From NCBI RefSeq assembly GCF_012849095.1, contig NZ_CP051680.1, positions 3,808,501 to 3,872,500 of the forward strand: 64,000 nt of DNA, written 5' to 3'. Made by a program: the position numbers and the translations under genes. Each line of letters starts with the position of its first letter. The stretch's first letter is position 1. Source of the stretch: Cohnella herbarum. Lineage in GTDB: Bacteria; Bacillota; Bacilli; Paenibacillales; Paenibacillaceae. Positions 1 to 8,705 of this stretch are shown piece after piece. The notes under the pieces are model-generated. The model did no database searches. It was not told where the DNA came from and worked only from the letters and a program-made list of their open reading frames with translations.

Positions 1-3000
1 CTTGCCCTTCGTCGAACGGATAATATTGTCCCAACTCCTCCACGACCGCGCTGACGGTTGCCTCAAAACCGGAATAGGAAGCGGTAATGGATACCGGTCC
101 TGTATGACCCGTGAACGTAACGACCCCTTCGGCGACGGTTGCGATATCGGGATCGGATGTCGACCAATGCGCATGGGCGGCTCTCGCCTTGAACCCGTCG
201 GCGTAAGTCGCTACCGCCGTCAATGAGACCGGAATCGCGCTGTAAGCCAGCGTCTCCGGTATTGCGATGCCGACCAGTTCGCGCTCAATCGGGCCGCTCG
301 GACGCACCGGCAAGTACTGCTCGGGGTTTTTGCCGCCGCCGATGCCGCCGCCCCATTCGATCCAGCCTCTCCGTCCTTCGCCGTCATCGTCGTTGACCAA
401 CAGCGAGAACGCAAACGCGCCGTCGGTCGGCGCGATCGGAGCCAGCTCCACCCAAGGAAGCGCAAGCTCGTAGCGGGTCTCGCTTCGGACTTCATTCCGG
501 ACGACCGATAAAGGGGCGTTGGCGACGAGCCCCGCCGGTTGGCCGATTCCCGTCCAGCGATACAACTGCGGCCCCTCGGGCGTCAGCGCCATGCCGAATT
601 CATGCCAATCTCCGCTATCCCCGGGCATGCCCGGCGAGAGGGCGAACTGGATGGAATCCCCGAGCCAGATTTGGCCTTGAGACTGGTTTTGCGAGAACCG
701 ATTATCGCTGATCGCCGCCGCGATATATAGATGCTCCTCATCCCATGTGACCCGAACGTCTCCGCCAAGATCCCGTGCGCCTCCGTAGCCGGGGATCTCG
801 ATTCGTCCTTGGCGAGGCAGTTCTATGCCCGGTATCGGCGTCAAGTCGTCCGGTTCTCCATCAACGACGAGACTTTGACGTGCTAAAGACGTGACGGCGA
901 TAATGCTCCCTTCATATTGCAACGTCAAGCCGCCTGCAGCGCGAAGAGCAAGCGTAACCGGATAACGCTGAGACGGCTCCAGACCGGAAAGCGGCAAGTC
1001 GATCGTCAGTTCGGCCCCTGCCGCGATCTCGGCATTCGGCCTCTCGGTTCCCTCCGCGCCGCCGATCGCCCACGCGAGCTCCTCTACCGTTCTCGCGCGG
1101 TCGGATTCATTACGAACGGTCACCCGCAACATCTCCGACTCCGCGACCGCTAGATGCCTAGCCTGCATCCATAGCGGCTCCTTCACGGCAAGGTCCTTCG
1201 TCAGCCGGGCAACCGGCTTGCCTCCATCGAGGATCTCCCCGATCACGCGGTAGTTGCCGGCCGTCTCGAAGCCTGGAACCGATAAGGCGATTTCAACCGT
1301 TTGACCCGGCGCGACCCGAACCGGAACCGTTCGGTCGCCGAGAACGAACTGCGCGTCGATACGGGCGCGCGGAGCGGCCGTATTGTCGACTTTAAGCCTG
1401 AGCGGCAGCTCGTCGTTACGATACGCGTCTCCTCCGAGCAACGAATATTTTCCGCCCGGTTTTAGGTCTTTGACGTTACCGGTCAGCTTCAACGCGTCTG
1501 GCGAGATCGTGAGATAGATCAGGTTGCCCTGACCCGGATAATAGGTTTTCGACAGCCCTTCCGCGTCGGAGACCGTGATCGGCTTATTCGCTTTCACCGT
1601 GGCCGTCGTCGGTTCAGCCGACCGAACGAGTCGGGTTTCCGTCCTGCCCTCGTTGATCACGTAGCTGAGAATTCCTCCACCTACGTTCTCGTCCGGCATG
1701 CCCGAACCGTTGTAAGCGCCGCGATTCGGGGTCGCCGATGCGGACACGGCGTTGCCCCAATAATCCTGGCCTCCGTTACCCGCTATCGACGTACCGCTGC
1801 CAAGCGACGGCGAACCCCCCGCCAGCTTGTAGCCGTCGGTCGTCTTTCGGCCGATGCCCCCGAAGCCCGGAGCGACCAGACCCGGATCCGTCGTCAGCTT
1901 GTTCGCGTCCGCCGGTTCGCTCGGATCGTGGTTGCCGTAGAACGTATTGGAATCGAACGTGCACGTCGCGTTCCCGCAATAGTACGTCATGTTCGTCCCC
2001 AGATTGTAGACGATGTTGTTCCGGAAGCTCAGCGTCCCCTCCGGCAGGTTGTTCCCGTCCGGCGCCATCAGGAACCTCGCGTTCGATCCCGGGCCCGTAT
2101 AGAACGTGTTGTTATACACCTGGTAATCGTCCAACCGACCGACCGCTTGGATAAGCGCCGTCCCGTCGTTCTCGCTGACGTTGTACCGCACGATCCCTCC
2201 GCGGTCGTACCCGGTTCCCTCTCCCCGCTGCCCGACCAGCAGCATGAATCCGCCTTCGTTGTCGTGGCTGTAGTTGTACTGCATCACGCAGTTGTTGCAC
2301 AGCTCGTCGATGTCGAAGGCCATCCCGTCCAGCGTGTTGTGCGTCTTGTACGCTTCGTTGTACTGGAACAACGCGTCGTCCGAATTGATCGCCCAGATCG
2401 CCGCGTGGTACCCGACCGAATCGTAATAGCTGTGGGCCGCCACGTTATGCTCGATCAGCGGCGCCGCTCCCTCGCACACGACGATCGCGTCCCCGCCCGT
2501 GCGGTTCAGATCGTTGCCGCGAATGACGACGTTCGTCATCCCGAGCCAAGGCCCGACCCCGTCGGTTCGCGTGTCCCGGTTGCGCCAGTTGCTGCGCACG
2601 AAGATGCCGGTGCTGTCGACGTCCGTGAACGTGTTGTCGGCGATGAGTACGTCGTCGAACTTGGTCGGCGTCGCGCTGCCCGTCACCCGGACGATGATGC
2701 CCCCCGACTCGAGATCCTGAACCTCCGTTTGCCCGTTCACGTCGTGAATGTTCAGATTTTTCAGATGGATGTGCCGCGCCGTGCCGATGTCCTGCGCCTC
2801 GATCCATACCGCCCGGCGCGTCTGGCGCGCCTCGCCGACATTCGTGATCTCCAGATTGTTGATTTCCCAATACTGCTGATTGAACAGCTTCACCGTCTCT
2901 TGGTACAGACCCGCGCCGTGAATAGCGGGTTTGGCCCCTTGGCCGTACTGGTCGACGACGATCGGCTTGGCCTCCGTGCCGGAGCCCTTGGGCCAGAGCT

Positions 3001-3913
3001 GCCCGGTCCACGACGACCCCGCCTTCAGCAATATTCGATCGCCGGGCTGGAACGTCGTGGCGTTCACCTTGTCCAGCGTACGCCAGGGAGCGTCTTCGAG
3101 GGTTCCGGCGTTGATATCGTTTCCGGCGGCCGAATCTACGTAATAGGTCGTCTCCGTCAATGTCCCGCCTCCTTCCGTTGCGATGGCCGCGATCTGCATG
3201 TCTGTAAGCGCTTCCGAGTATATCGTTAATTCGTCGATCGCTCCGTCGAACACGCCCATCGGCTCCCCTGCGGACGTATTCTGGGCGCCGATCCGAAGCG
3301 GATTGGGATTGCCGGACAGATCGATCGCGCCCGAGGCGCTCTTGCTCGCCGCCGGAGCTCCGTTCACGTATAGCTTGAATACGTTGCCGTTGCGCGACAC
3401 GGCCACATGCGTCCATTCGTCAAGCGGAACGGAATCTTCGGCCGTGGAGAACGGCCATAGCCCGAATCCGTTGCCCGCAGAGTCGCTCGGCAGAAAAAAC
3501 AGCTTTCCGTCGTTGACCCACCAGTTGAACATATTTTGCTGCGTGCTGGATACGCCTTGGCCTACGATAAAATGGTTGTACGCGTACGACCGGGGCTTGA
3601 TCCAAGCCGTCATCGTGAAAGCCGTCTTGTCGAAAGCGTCCATCACGACGGACGTCGTCTGTCCGTCGAAGTCGAGCGCCTGGCCGACCTTGCCCGGAAC
3701 CCAGGCCGGCGTGCCCGAGATGGCGTGGGGGACGCCGCTTACGCTGTTCGCGGCGCCGCTGCCCTGCCCTTCGTCGAACGCGAAAGCCTGGGCCGGATTC
3801 GAATAGGACGCGACGGCGGGCACCGGTCTCGACGTCGCTCCGAAGAGCAATGAAAGACACATCACAAAGGATAATAAAGCGGACATGGGCGTTACCGAAC
3901 GATACATGTTCAT
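1..3913 (-). CDS. Secreted LamG / right-handed beta-helix / CBM9-like protein (3' end outside window)
   Basis: The frame stays open from an ATG at 3913 to base 1, giving more than 1,304 residues; the C-terminus lies beyond the window. AAGGAG sits 6 nt before the ATG. Residues 1-36 are a signal peptide. Residues about 40-240 look like a LamG/concanavalin-like domain (AFAFDEGQG start, DEWTHVAVSRNG and LYVNGAPA motifs). Residues about 254-730 start TYYVDSAAGND and show the Asn-rich ladders of a right-handed beta-helix as in polysaccharide lyases and DUF1565 proteins. Then come a CARDB-like stretch, a CBM9/DOMON-like domain (about 1035-1205, motif VTWDEEHLYIAAAISDN), a Big_2-like segment, and YYPFDEGQG at the edge, which repeats the start of the first LamG domain. 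It is the last visible gene of the sugar cluster, 72 nt after the fucosidase. Inference: extracellular polysaccharide binding or cleavage; no catalytic residues were identified. Confidence 0.85.
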   Translation of the reverse strand, partial: MNMYRSVTPMSALLSFVMCLSLLFGATSRPVPAVASYSNPAQAFAFDEGQGSGAANSVSGVPHAISGTPAWVPGKVGQALDFDGQTTSVVMDAFDKTAFTMTAWIKPRSYAYNHFIVGQGVSSTQQNMFNWWVNDGKLFFLPSDSAGNGFGLWPFSTAEDSVPLDEWTHVAVSRNGNVFKLYVNGAPAASKSASGAIDLSGNPNPLRIGAQNTSAGEPMGVFDGAIDELTIYSEALTDMQIAAIATEGGGTLTETTYYVDSAAGNDINAGTLEDAPWRTLDKVNATTFQPGDRILLKAGSSWTGQLWPKGSGTEAKPIVVDQYGQGAKPAIHGAGLYQETVKLFNQQYWEINNLEITNVGEARQTRRAVWIEAQDIGTARHIHLKNLNIHDVNGQTEVQDLESGGIIVRVTGSATPTKFDDVLIADNTFTDVDSTGIFVRSNWRNRDTRTDGVGPWLGMTNVVIRGNDLNRTGGDAIVVCEGAAPLIEHNVAAHSYYDSVGYHAAIWAINSDDALFQYNEAYKTHNTLDGMAFDIDELCNNCVMQYNYSHDNEGGFMLLVGQRGEGTGYDRGGIVRYNVSENDGTALIQAVGRLDDYQVYNNTFYTGPGSNARFLMAPDGNNLPEGTLSFRNNIVYNLGTNMTYYCGNATCTFDSNTFYGNHDPSEPADANKLTTDPGLVAPGFGGIGRKTTDGYKLAGGSPSLGSGTSIAGNGGQDYWGNAVSASATPNRGAYNGSGMPDENVGGGILSYVINEGRTETRLVRSAEPTTATVKANKPITVSDAEGLSKTYYPGQGNLIYLTISPDALKLTGNVKDLKPGGKYSLLGGDAYRNDELPLRLKVDNTAAPRARIDAQFVLGDRTVPVRVAPGQTVEIALSVPGFETAGNYRVIGEILDGGKPVARLTKDLAVKEPLWMQARHLAVAESEMLRVTVRNESDRARTVEELAWAIGGAEGTERPNAEIAAGAELTIDLPLSGLEPSQRYPVTLALRAAGGLTLQYEGSIIAVTSLARQSLVVDGEPDDLTPIPGIELPRQGRIEIPGYGGARDLGGDVRVTWDEEHLYIAAAISDNRFSQNQSQGQIWLGDSIQFALSPGMPGDSGDWHEFGMALTPEGPQLYRWTGIGQPAGLVANAPLSVVRNEVRSETRYELALPWVELAPIAPTDGAFAFSLLVNDDDGEGRRGWIEWGGGIGGGKNPEQYLPVRPSGPIERELVGIAIPETLAYSAIPVSLTAVATYADGFKARAAHAHWSTSDPDIATVAEGVVTFTGHTGPVSITASYSGFEATVSAVVEELGQYYPFDEGQ

Positions 3914-3985
3914 ACCCCTCTCCTTATTGGACTCGCACGGCCGGGGCCTCCTCTTCCCGCCAACGGCCGAGAGCTCGACAAAGCC

Positions 3986-5230
3986 TTATACGCGGACTTC
4001 GCCCGCGAGGTAGCACGCCATTCGGCGGATGAGCGGCTCCGCGTCGGCTTGCCGGATGGTCAGCCGCATGCCGTCGGCGGTTACCGGATCGAACCGATCG
4101 ATTTTTTTATGCCCGATCGCGGAGCCCTCGGCTACCGTCCGCCATCGTCCGTCCACTCTGGCCTCGATCAGGTAGGCCCGCACGCGTTCGCCTTCCTCGA
4201 TCCGCTCCTGAACGACCGCATGGTCGAACGTCTGCGGGAGCGGCCATTCCACGGTCAGTTCATAACCGGATCCCGCCGTCTCCCCGAGCGGGCAGTCGAA
4301 CCTGCGCCGGAGTTCCTCGCCGAACTCCGCGACGCGGTTCACGTCCGCGTCGGGCAGCAATCCGCGATCGTCCGGGGCAATATTCAGCAGCAGATTCGCG
4401 CCGTGGCCGACGGAACGATAATAAATATCGAGCAGCCGTTCTAGCGACAACAAGCGCTCCTCCGCGCCGGGATGCCAGAACCATTGCAGCTTGCGGATCG
4501 GCACGTCGCATTCCGCCGGCACCCAAGCCGACGTATCCGGCAGCCAGGTGAGCATGTCTTTGGTAAACAGGCTTGCTTTGGCCGTCTCCGCCGTATTCCA
4601 GCATGGATATGGCGCCACGCCGTCCTCGTTGCCGACCCATCGGATCGTCGGACGCCCGAGGTTAAAGATCATGGCATCCGGCTGATGCCTCTCCACTACA
4701 TTCATAATCCGCCGCCAATCGTATTCCCGCCCTTCGGATCCGGCGCCGTCGAACCATACCTCGACGAGCGGGCCGTAACCGGTAAGCAGCTCGGTCAACT
4801 GACGGCAATAGAAATCGTCGTAAGCCTCCTTATCGGCATAACGCGGCTCATGACGGTCCCAAGGCGACAAGTACAGGCCGAAGGGCAAGCCAGCCTCGGC
4901 GCAAGCGTCTGCCACCTCCCGCACGACGTCCCCTTTGCCGTCCCGCCACGGACTGGACCGCACCGAATAATCGGTCGTCTGCGTCGGCCACAGACAGAAG
5001 CCGTCATGATGTTTGGCGGTCAGAATCAAGTAACGGAACCCTGCCGCCTGCGCCGTGTTCACCCATTGTCTCGGGTCGAACGCCTTCGGATCGAACAGCG
5101 CGGGATCGTCGGTCCCGTCCCCCCATTCCCTGTCGCAAAACGTATTCAGTCCGAAATGGCAGAACATGCCTAGCTCGTAGTCCTGCCATCGAAGCTGCTG
5201 AACCGTCGGTCTTGCCCCCGTTGCCTTCAT
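3986..5230 (-). CDS. GH29 alpha-L-fucosidase
   Basis: A 414-residue protein of the glycoside hydrolase family 29 type, which removes alpha-L-fucose with retention of configuration. Visible family marks are GMFCHFGLNTF (about 21-31), the TAKHHDGFCLW block (71-81), LYLSPWDRHEP (119-129) and VEVWFDGAG (157-164), where Asp161 fits the family's catalytic nucleophile. The acid/base residue cannot be assigned by eye. After residue about 340 comes a short beta-sandwich-like tail. There is no signal peptide, so the enzyme is expected in the cytoplasm, acting on imported oligosaccharides. The ATG at 5230 follows a GGGAAGGGG-type Shine-Dalgarno. It lies 91 nt after the MalE-like lipoprotein gene, consistent with one catabolic operon. 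Confidence 0.9.
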   Translation of the reverse strand: MKATGARPTVQQLRWQDYELGMFCHFGLNTFCDREWGDGTDDPALFDPKAFDPRQWVNTAQAAGFRYLILTAKHHDGFCLWPTQTTDYSVRSSPWRDGKGDVVREVADACAEAGLPFGLYLSPWDRHEPRYADKEAYDDFYCRQLTELLTGYGPLVEVWFDGAGSEGREYDWRRIMNVVERHQPDAMIFNLGRPTIRWVGNEDGVAPYPCWNTAETAKASLFTKDMLTWLPDTSAWVPAECDVPIRKLQWFWHPGAEERLLSLERLLDIYYRSVGHGANLLLNIAPDDRGLLPDADVNRVAEFGEELRRRFDCPLGETAGSGYELTVEWPLPQTFDHAVVQERIEEGERVRAYLIEARVDGRWRTVAEGSAIGHKKIDRFDPVTADGMRLTIRQADAEPLIRRMACYLAGEVRV

Positions 5231-5321
5231 GATTCATCCCCTTCCCAATCCCGTTCGGGAGACGGGACGGCAAACGATCCGTCCCGTGCTTCACCCGTTT
5301 ATCCGGCGGCTGCCGCCGTAC

Positions 5322-6710
5322 CTACTCCAAGCCCATCTCCTGACGGAGCGCGGGCGCCGCTTTATTGAACTCTTCTCCCCACTTCTGGAAGACGCTTACG
5401 TCTCCTCCGTTCTTGAATAGAGCTCCCGTTTCCTCCCCCCACCACGGAATATATTTCTCTTCGCCGACGACCGTCCGCATCCAGCCGTCGGCTTGGACCG
5501 CTTCCCGGATGTTCTTGCCTTCCCAGCTTCCGGTCTGCGCGACTTCGTCCCACAGCTTCGAATCCGACGTGAGCGGAATATTGCCGTCGGACATGAGTAC
5601 CCGTTGACCGTCCTCGGATAGGAGCCAGGAGAGAAATCTGGCCGCTTCGTTCGCATGCTTCGAGCCCTTCAGGATGCCGATCGGCGATATCGAGTTGTAG
5701 CCGACCGAACCGTTCGAGCCGTTCGGGAACGGCACGACGTCCCATTCGAACTGCGCGCCCTGCTTGCGGGCATTGCCTTCCCACGTCCCCATGACGTCGA
5801 AGGCGATTTTGCCGGACAGCCAGCTTCCCCAGCCGTTGGCGTCGAGACCGGCCTCCCCCGATTGCGCTTCGCTCGGACGGGAGCCGTCGACCCAGCCCAG
5901 ATCGCCGTACCATTGAACGGCCTGCAGAACTTTCGGATCGGTAATCAGGCTCTGGGTCCAATCGGCGTTCATGAAATTCAAATTCGGCGCAAGTCCGTTG
6001 GATACCGCGTACACCTGCGGCGTTGTCATAAAGTTGAACGGCCCGGAAGCGAGTCCGAACTCTCCGGCTTTCGCATCCGTCGCTTTTTTGGCCATTTCGC
6101 GGAAATCGTCCCATGTCCAATCCTTCGTCGGCATATCCATGCCGTGCTTGGCAAGCAAGTCTTTGTTGACGAAAAGGACGTGCGCGTCGACCGCGCGGGG
6201 CAAGGCTACCAGGTTTCCTTTCCAAGAGAGCGCGTCTTTGACCGGGTCGGACAGCTGCGCCGCGGACAGCACCGGATCGCTATCCATGTAAGGCGTGAGA
6301 TCGAGCAGCAGATCGTCCTTCATAAAGCCCGGGATGCCGGGCACCCAGGTCAGATCGGCCGGCGTGCCCGCAGCGCTCAGAGCGGTCAGCTTCTCGAGTA
6401 CGGAGGCGTTGTCGCCTCCGTCGATTTTCTCGACCTGCAACGTGAGGTTCGGATACTTCTCTTTGAATTTCTCCGGAATCGTCTTGGTCCACAGCTCCGG
6501 ACCCCAGACGAGCAGTCGGATCGTAACCGGCTCCTCCGACTCCTCCGGCTGTTCCGGCGACGGCGACGGACTGTCCGAGGCCGTTGCGGACGGCTGGCTC
6601 GCCGACGGCGACGGACTCGCTTTACCGTTGCCGCCCGAGCAGCCGCTTGCGACCATCGCGACCAGCAGAATCCATACGAAGGCCATGACGTGCTTGCGTT
6701 TTTTTAACAT
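5322..6710 (-). CDS. Sugar ABC transporter substrate-binding lipoprotein (MalE-like, SBP family 1)
   Basis: A 462-residue lipoprotein. The start is ATG 6710, because MLKKRKHVMAFVWILLVAMVASGC then forms a proper lipoprotein signal with lipobox VASGC and acylated Cys24; the in-frame ATG at 6764 would add 18 useless residues. A Ser/Pro-rich linker follows (about 30-60), then a periplasmic-binding-type fold beginning EPVTIRLLVWGPELW and containing GTPADLTWVPGIPGF and NGWGSWLSGKIAFDVMGTWEG, typical of family 1 binding proteins. It should capture an oligosaccharide at the outer face of the membrane for the permeases at 6832-8705. It comes after those permeases in the transcript, separated by 121 nt that hold an inverted repeat (6779-6824). 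Confidence 0.92.
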   Translation of the reverse strand: MLKKRKHVMAFVWILLVAMVASGCSGGNGKASPSPSASQPSATASDSPSPSPEQPEESEEPVTIRLLVWGPELWTKTIPEKFKEKYPNLTLQVEKIDGGDNASVLEKLTALSAAGTPADLTWVPGIPGFMKDDLLLDLTPYMDSDPVLSAAQLSDPVKDALSWKGNLVALPRAVDAHVLFVNKDLLAKHGMDMPTKDWTWDDFREMAKKATDAKAGEFGLASGPFNFMTTPQVYAVSNGLAPNLNFMNADWTQSLITDPKVLQAVQWYGDLGWVDGSRPSEAQSGEAGLDANGWGSWLSGKIAFDVMGTWEGNARKQGAQFEWDVVPFPNGSNGSVGYNSISPIGILKGSKHANEAARFLSWLLSEDGQRVLMSDGNIPLTSDSKLWDEVAQTGSWEGKNIREAVQADGWMRTVVGEEKYIPWWGEETGALFKNGGDVSVFQKWGEEFNKAAPALRQEMGLE

Positions 6711-6778
6711 CTTCTCATCTCCCGATTGGTATTGGCATTGCGTACAACTAACCCCTAACTTCATCTCTTGCGACTTCG

Positions 6779-6824
6779 GATTACGTTTGCGTTAACGGCA
6801 ATGGCATCCCTCCCGAACGTAATC
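6779..6824 (-). repeat. Inverted repeat between permease and binding-protein genes
   Basis: GATTACGTT at 6779-6787 and AACGTAATC at 6816-6824 are perfect 9-base inverted arms around a 28-base loop. In the minus-strand transcript this lies between the permease stop (6832) and the binding-protein start (6710). No run of U follows, so it is not a standard terminator. A role in mRNA processing or stability that favours the binding protein is inference. Confidence 0.45.
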
Positions 6825-6831
6825 TCGCCTC

Positions 6832-7809
6832 TTAATCTACGATTCCGGTGCGTTCCACGCCTTCGACGAACCATCTCTGCGCGATCATATAGACAAGCAG
6901 CGGAGGAAACACGATCAGGAAAGCGCCGGCCATTTTCGTCCCTTCGGTTACCGGATTAACGGCAAGCATCTCCATCGTCGGCGCTTGGCCGAAGATTTCC
7001 GTCTCCAGATTGGACAACCGCAGGGACAGCGGCATAAAATCATGCGATAAAAACATGGACGACAAGTAACCTTCGTTCCAGTGCCAGACGAACGAGAACA
7101 GAAAGACGACCAGGCAAGCGGGAACCGACAAAGGCAAGATGATCCGGAAGAACAGCCGAAACAGACTCGCGCCGTCGAGCATGGCCGCTTCCTCCAACGC
7201 CTTGGGCAGCGAGAGGAAAAATTGCCGAAAGATAAGGATGAACAACGCGCTCTTGAGCCCCTGACCGAACAGAGCCGGCACGATGAACACAAGCGGCGTA
7301 TCCAGCCACCCCAATTTGCTGTAAATAACGTACAGCGGAATGATGATAATCTGGGGAGGAATCAGAAACGTCATGAAAATGAGCGCGAAAAAAACGGTTT
7401 TCCCCGGGAACTGAAGTCTCGCGAGCGCGTATCCCGTCAACGAGCAGACGAGAATCGAGATGAGCGACGGAACGACCGCCAGCGTCAGCGTATGGACGAG
7501 AGAGCTGGCGTAATGGAGACCCGCGTACGCATTGTCCAGATTCCCCCAGTCGACCTTCCTCGGAATCCATTGCACCGTCGGGTCGAGCAAGTCCGCCAGC
7601 GATTTCAGCATCGTCGAGATCATATAGAAGAGAGGCTGAAGGTACAGGTACGCAACGATCGATAGCAGGAAAATCAAGATCAGCTTGGCGACGAGCCCAT
7701 CGTTCATGTGCTGACCGAGAAGCAGCAATTTGACCTTCTGGGCTTTCCGGTTTACGAGCGCGAGGCGCGCTCTTTGCGAATATTGCTTCACGATCATCGC
7801 CGTCTTCAT
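6832..7809 (-). CDS. Carbohydrate ABC transporter permease (MalG-like)
   Basis: A 325-residue inner-membrane permease with about six membrane segments. The EAA-loop signature EEAAMLDGASLFRLFFRIILPLS, which docks the ATPase, is clear near residue 220. The start is ATG 7809 with AAGGAGG ahead of it; an earlier in-frame ATG at 7851 would lie inside the upstream gene. It overlaps the partner permease by ATGA (7806-7809), so the two are translationally coupled and probably form a heterodimer serving the downstream MalE-like lipoprotein. An N-terminal cytoplasmic extension of about 40 residues precedes the first membrane helix, longer than usual for MalG-type subunits. Confidence 0.92.
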   Translation of the reverse strand: MKTAMIVKQYSQRARLALVNRKAQKVKLLLLGQHMNDGLVAKLILIFLLSIVAYLYLQPLFYMISTMLKSLADLLDPTVQWIPRKVDWGNLDNAYAGLHYASSLVHTLTLAVVPSLISILVCSLTGYALARLQFPGKTVFFALIFMTFLIPPQIIIIPLYVIYSKLGWLDTPLVFIVPALFGQGLKSALFILIFRQFFLSLPKALEEAAMLDGASLFRLFFRIILPLSVPACLVVFLFSFVWHWNEGYLSSMFLSHDFMPLSLRLSNLETEIFGQAPTMEMLAVNPVTEGTKMAGAFLIVFPPLLVYMIAQRWFVEGVERTGIVD

Positions 7810-8705
7810 GCCCACTCCTCCTTGTTCCGGCCCGTGCGGTTCAGAAACCACAGAATCAGCGCGATCATAACGACGATAAGCAGAAAATAGAACCAGGCGA
7901 GCGCGCTGGCGTAGCCATACCCCGTCGAGACGTTAAACATGTTGCGTCTGATCTGCTCCATGACCGGATTGAACGGGAAAGTAAATAAATCCACCATCGT
8001 ATACAGCAGGTTCAAACCGATGAACGGCTTGATGCCGGGGAGCGTGATTTTCCAGAAGCTCGCCCACGGAGAGGCCCCGTCGATCCGGACCGCTTCGTAG
8101 ATGGCCTTGGGAATCGTCTGGAATCCGGCGATGAAGATCAGGATCTGCACGCCGGAGGACCACAGAATGAGAATCATCATGCCCAGCAGCTGCGTCATCA
8201 TTGCCGCCGTAGACGGACTGAAATTATCCTTGATATAACCGTCAACGCCGTACTGCGTCAGGAAAGGCACATTGCCTGCGCCCTGCTGGAACAGCTCCGT
8301 AAGCACCTGACCCGTCGAGAAGACGACCGGCAGGAAAAAAATCGCCCGGTAGACGAACCTCCCTTTGAATTTCTGATTCAGCATCAGCGAGACGAGCAGC
8401 GAGAAGACGATGATGATCGGGAGCATCAGGATCATTTGCTGGAAGAAGGTCAGGAGCTGGATCGGGTACTCGTTGTCCTTGAGCAGCGCGTCCTTGAAAT
8501 TCTGCAGGCCGACGAAGCGATAAGCGAAAGAACCGGACCCGGTCAGATTCACTTTCTGGAAAGCCAAGTACAACGACCAGCCGATCGGAAACGCCATGAA
8601 GACGCAGAACCCGATCATCCAAGGCAGCATGAACAGATAAGCCTGCCCTCGACTTCTCCATCGGTACCGAATTTTGGCCTGTCGGCGCAAGCGGGCCGGA
8701 TTCAT
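7806..8705 (-). CDS. Carbohydrate ABC transporter permease (MalF/UgpA-like)
   Basis: A 299-residue permease with six predicted membrane segments. The EAA-type loop EAVRIDGASPWASFWKITLPGIKP (about 205-228) marks it as a binding-protein-dependent sugar permease. AAAGGAGGAG precedes the ATG at 8705, which overlaps the stop of the DUF5696 gene by ATGA. It should pair with the MalG-like subunit encoded next. No ATPase gene is beside it; the MsmX/UgpC-like ATPase at 17755-18870 in the same cluster is the likely energiser, since such ATPases commonly serve several transporters. Confidence 0.92.
   Translation of the reverse strand: MNPARLRRQAKIRYRWRSRGQAYLFMLPWMIGFCVFMAFPIGWSLYLAFQKVNLTGSGSFAYRFVGLQNFKDALLKDNEYPIQLLTFFQQMILMLPIIIVFSLLVSLMLNQKFKGRFVYRAIFFLPVVFSTGQVLTELFQQGAGNVPFLTQYGVDGYIKDNFSPSTAAMMTQLLGMMILILWSSGVQILIFIAGFQTIPKAIYEAVRIDGASPWASFWKITLPGIKPFIGLNLLYTMVDLFTFPFNPVMEQIRRNMFNVSTGYGYASALAWFYFLLIVVMIALILWFLNRTGRNKEEWA

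Noticed and set aside
3196..3212. A cre-like TGTAAGCGCTTCCG for CcpA control
   Set aside because: It lies deep in a coding region and fails at the last two consensus bases.
1928..3229. Plus-strand 433-codon frame in the first gene
   Set aside because: Its product is Arg/Val-rich without family similarity, whereas the minus strand gives LamG, beta-helix and CBM9-like motifs in one open frame.
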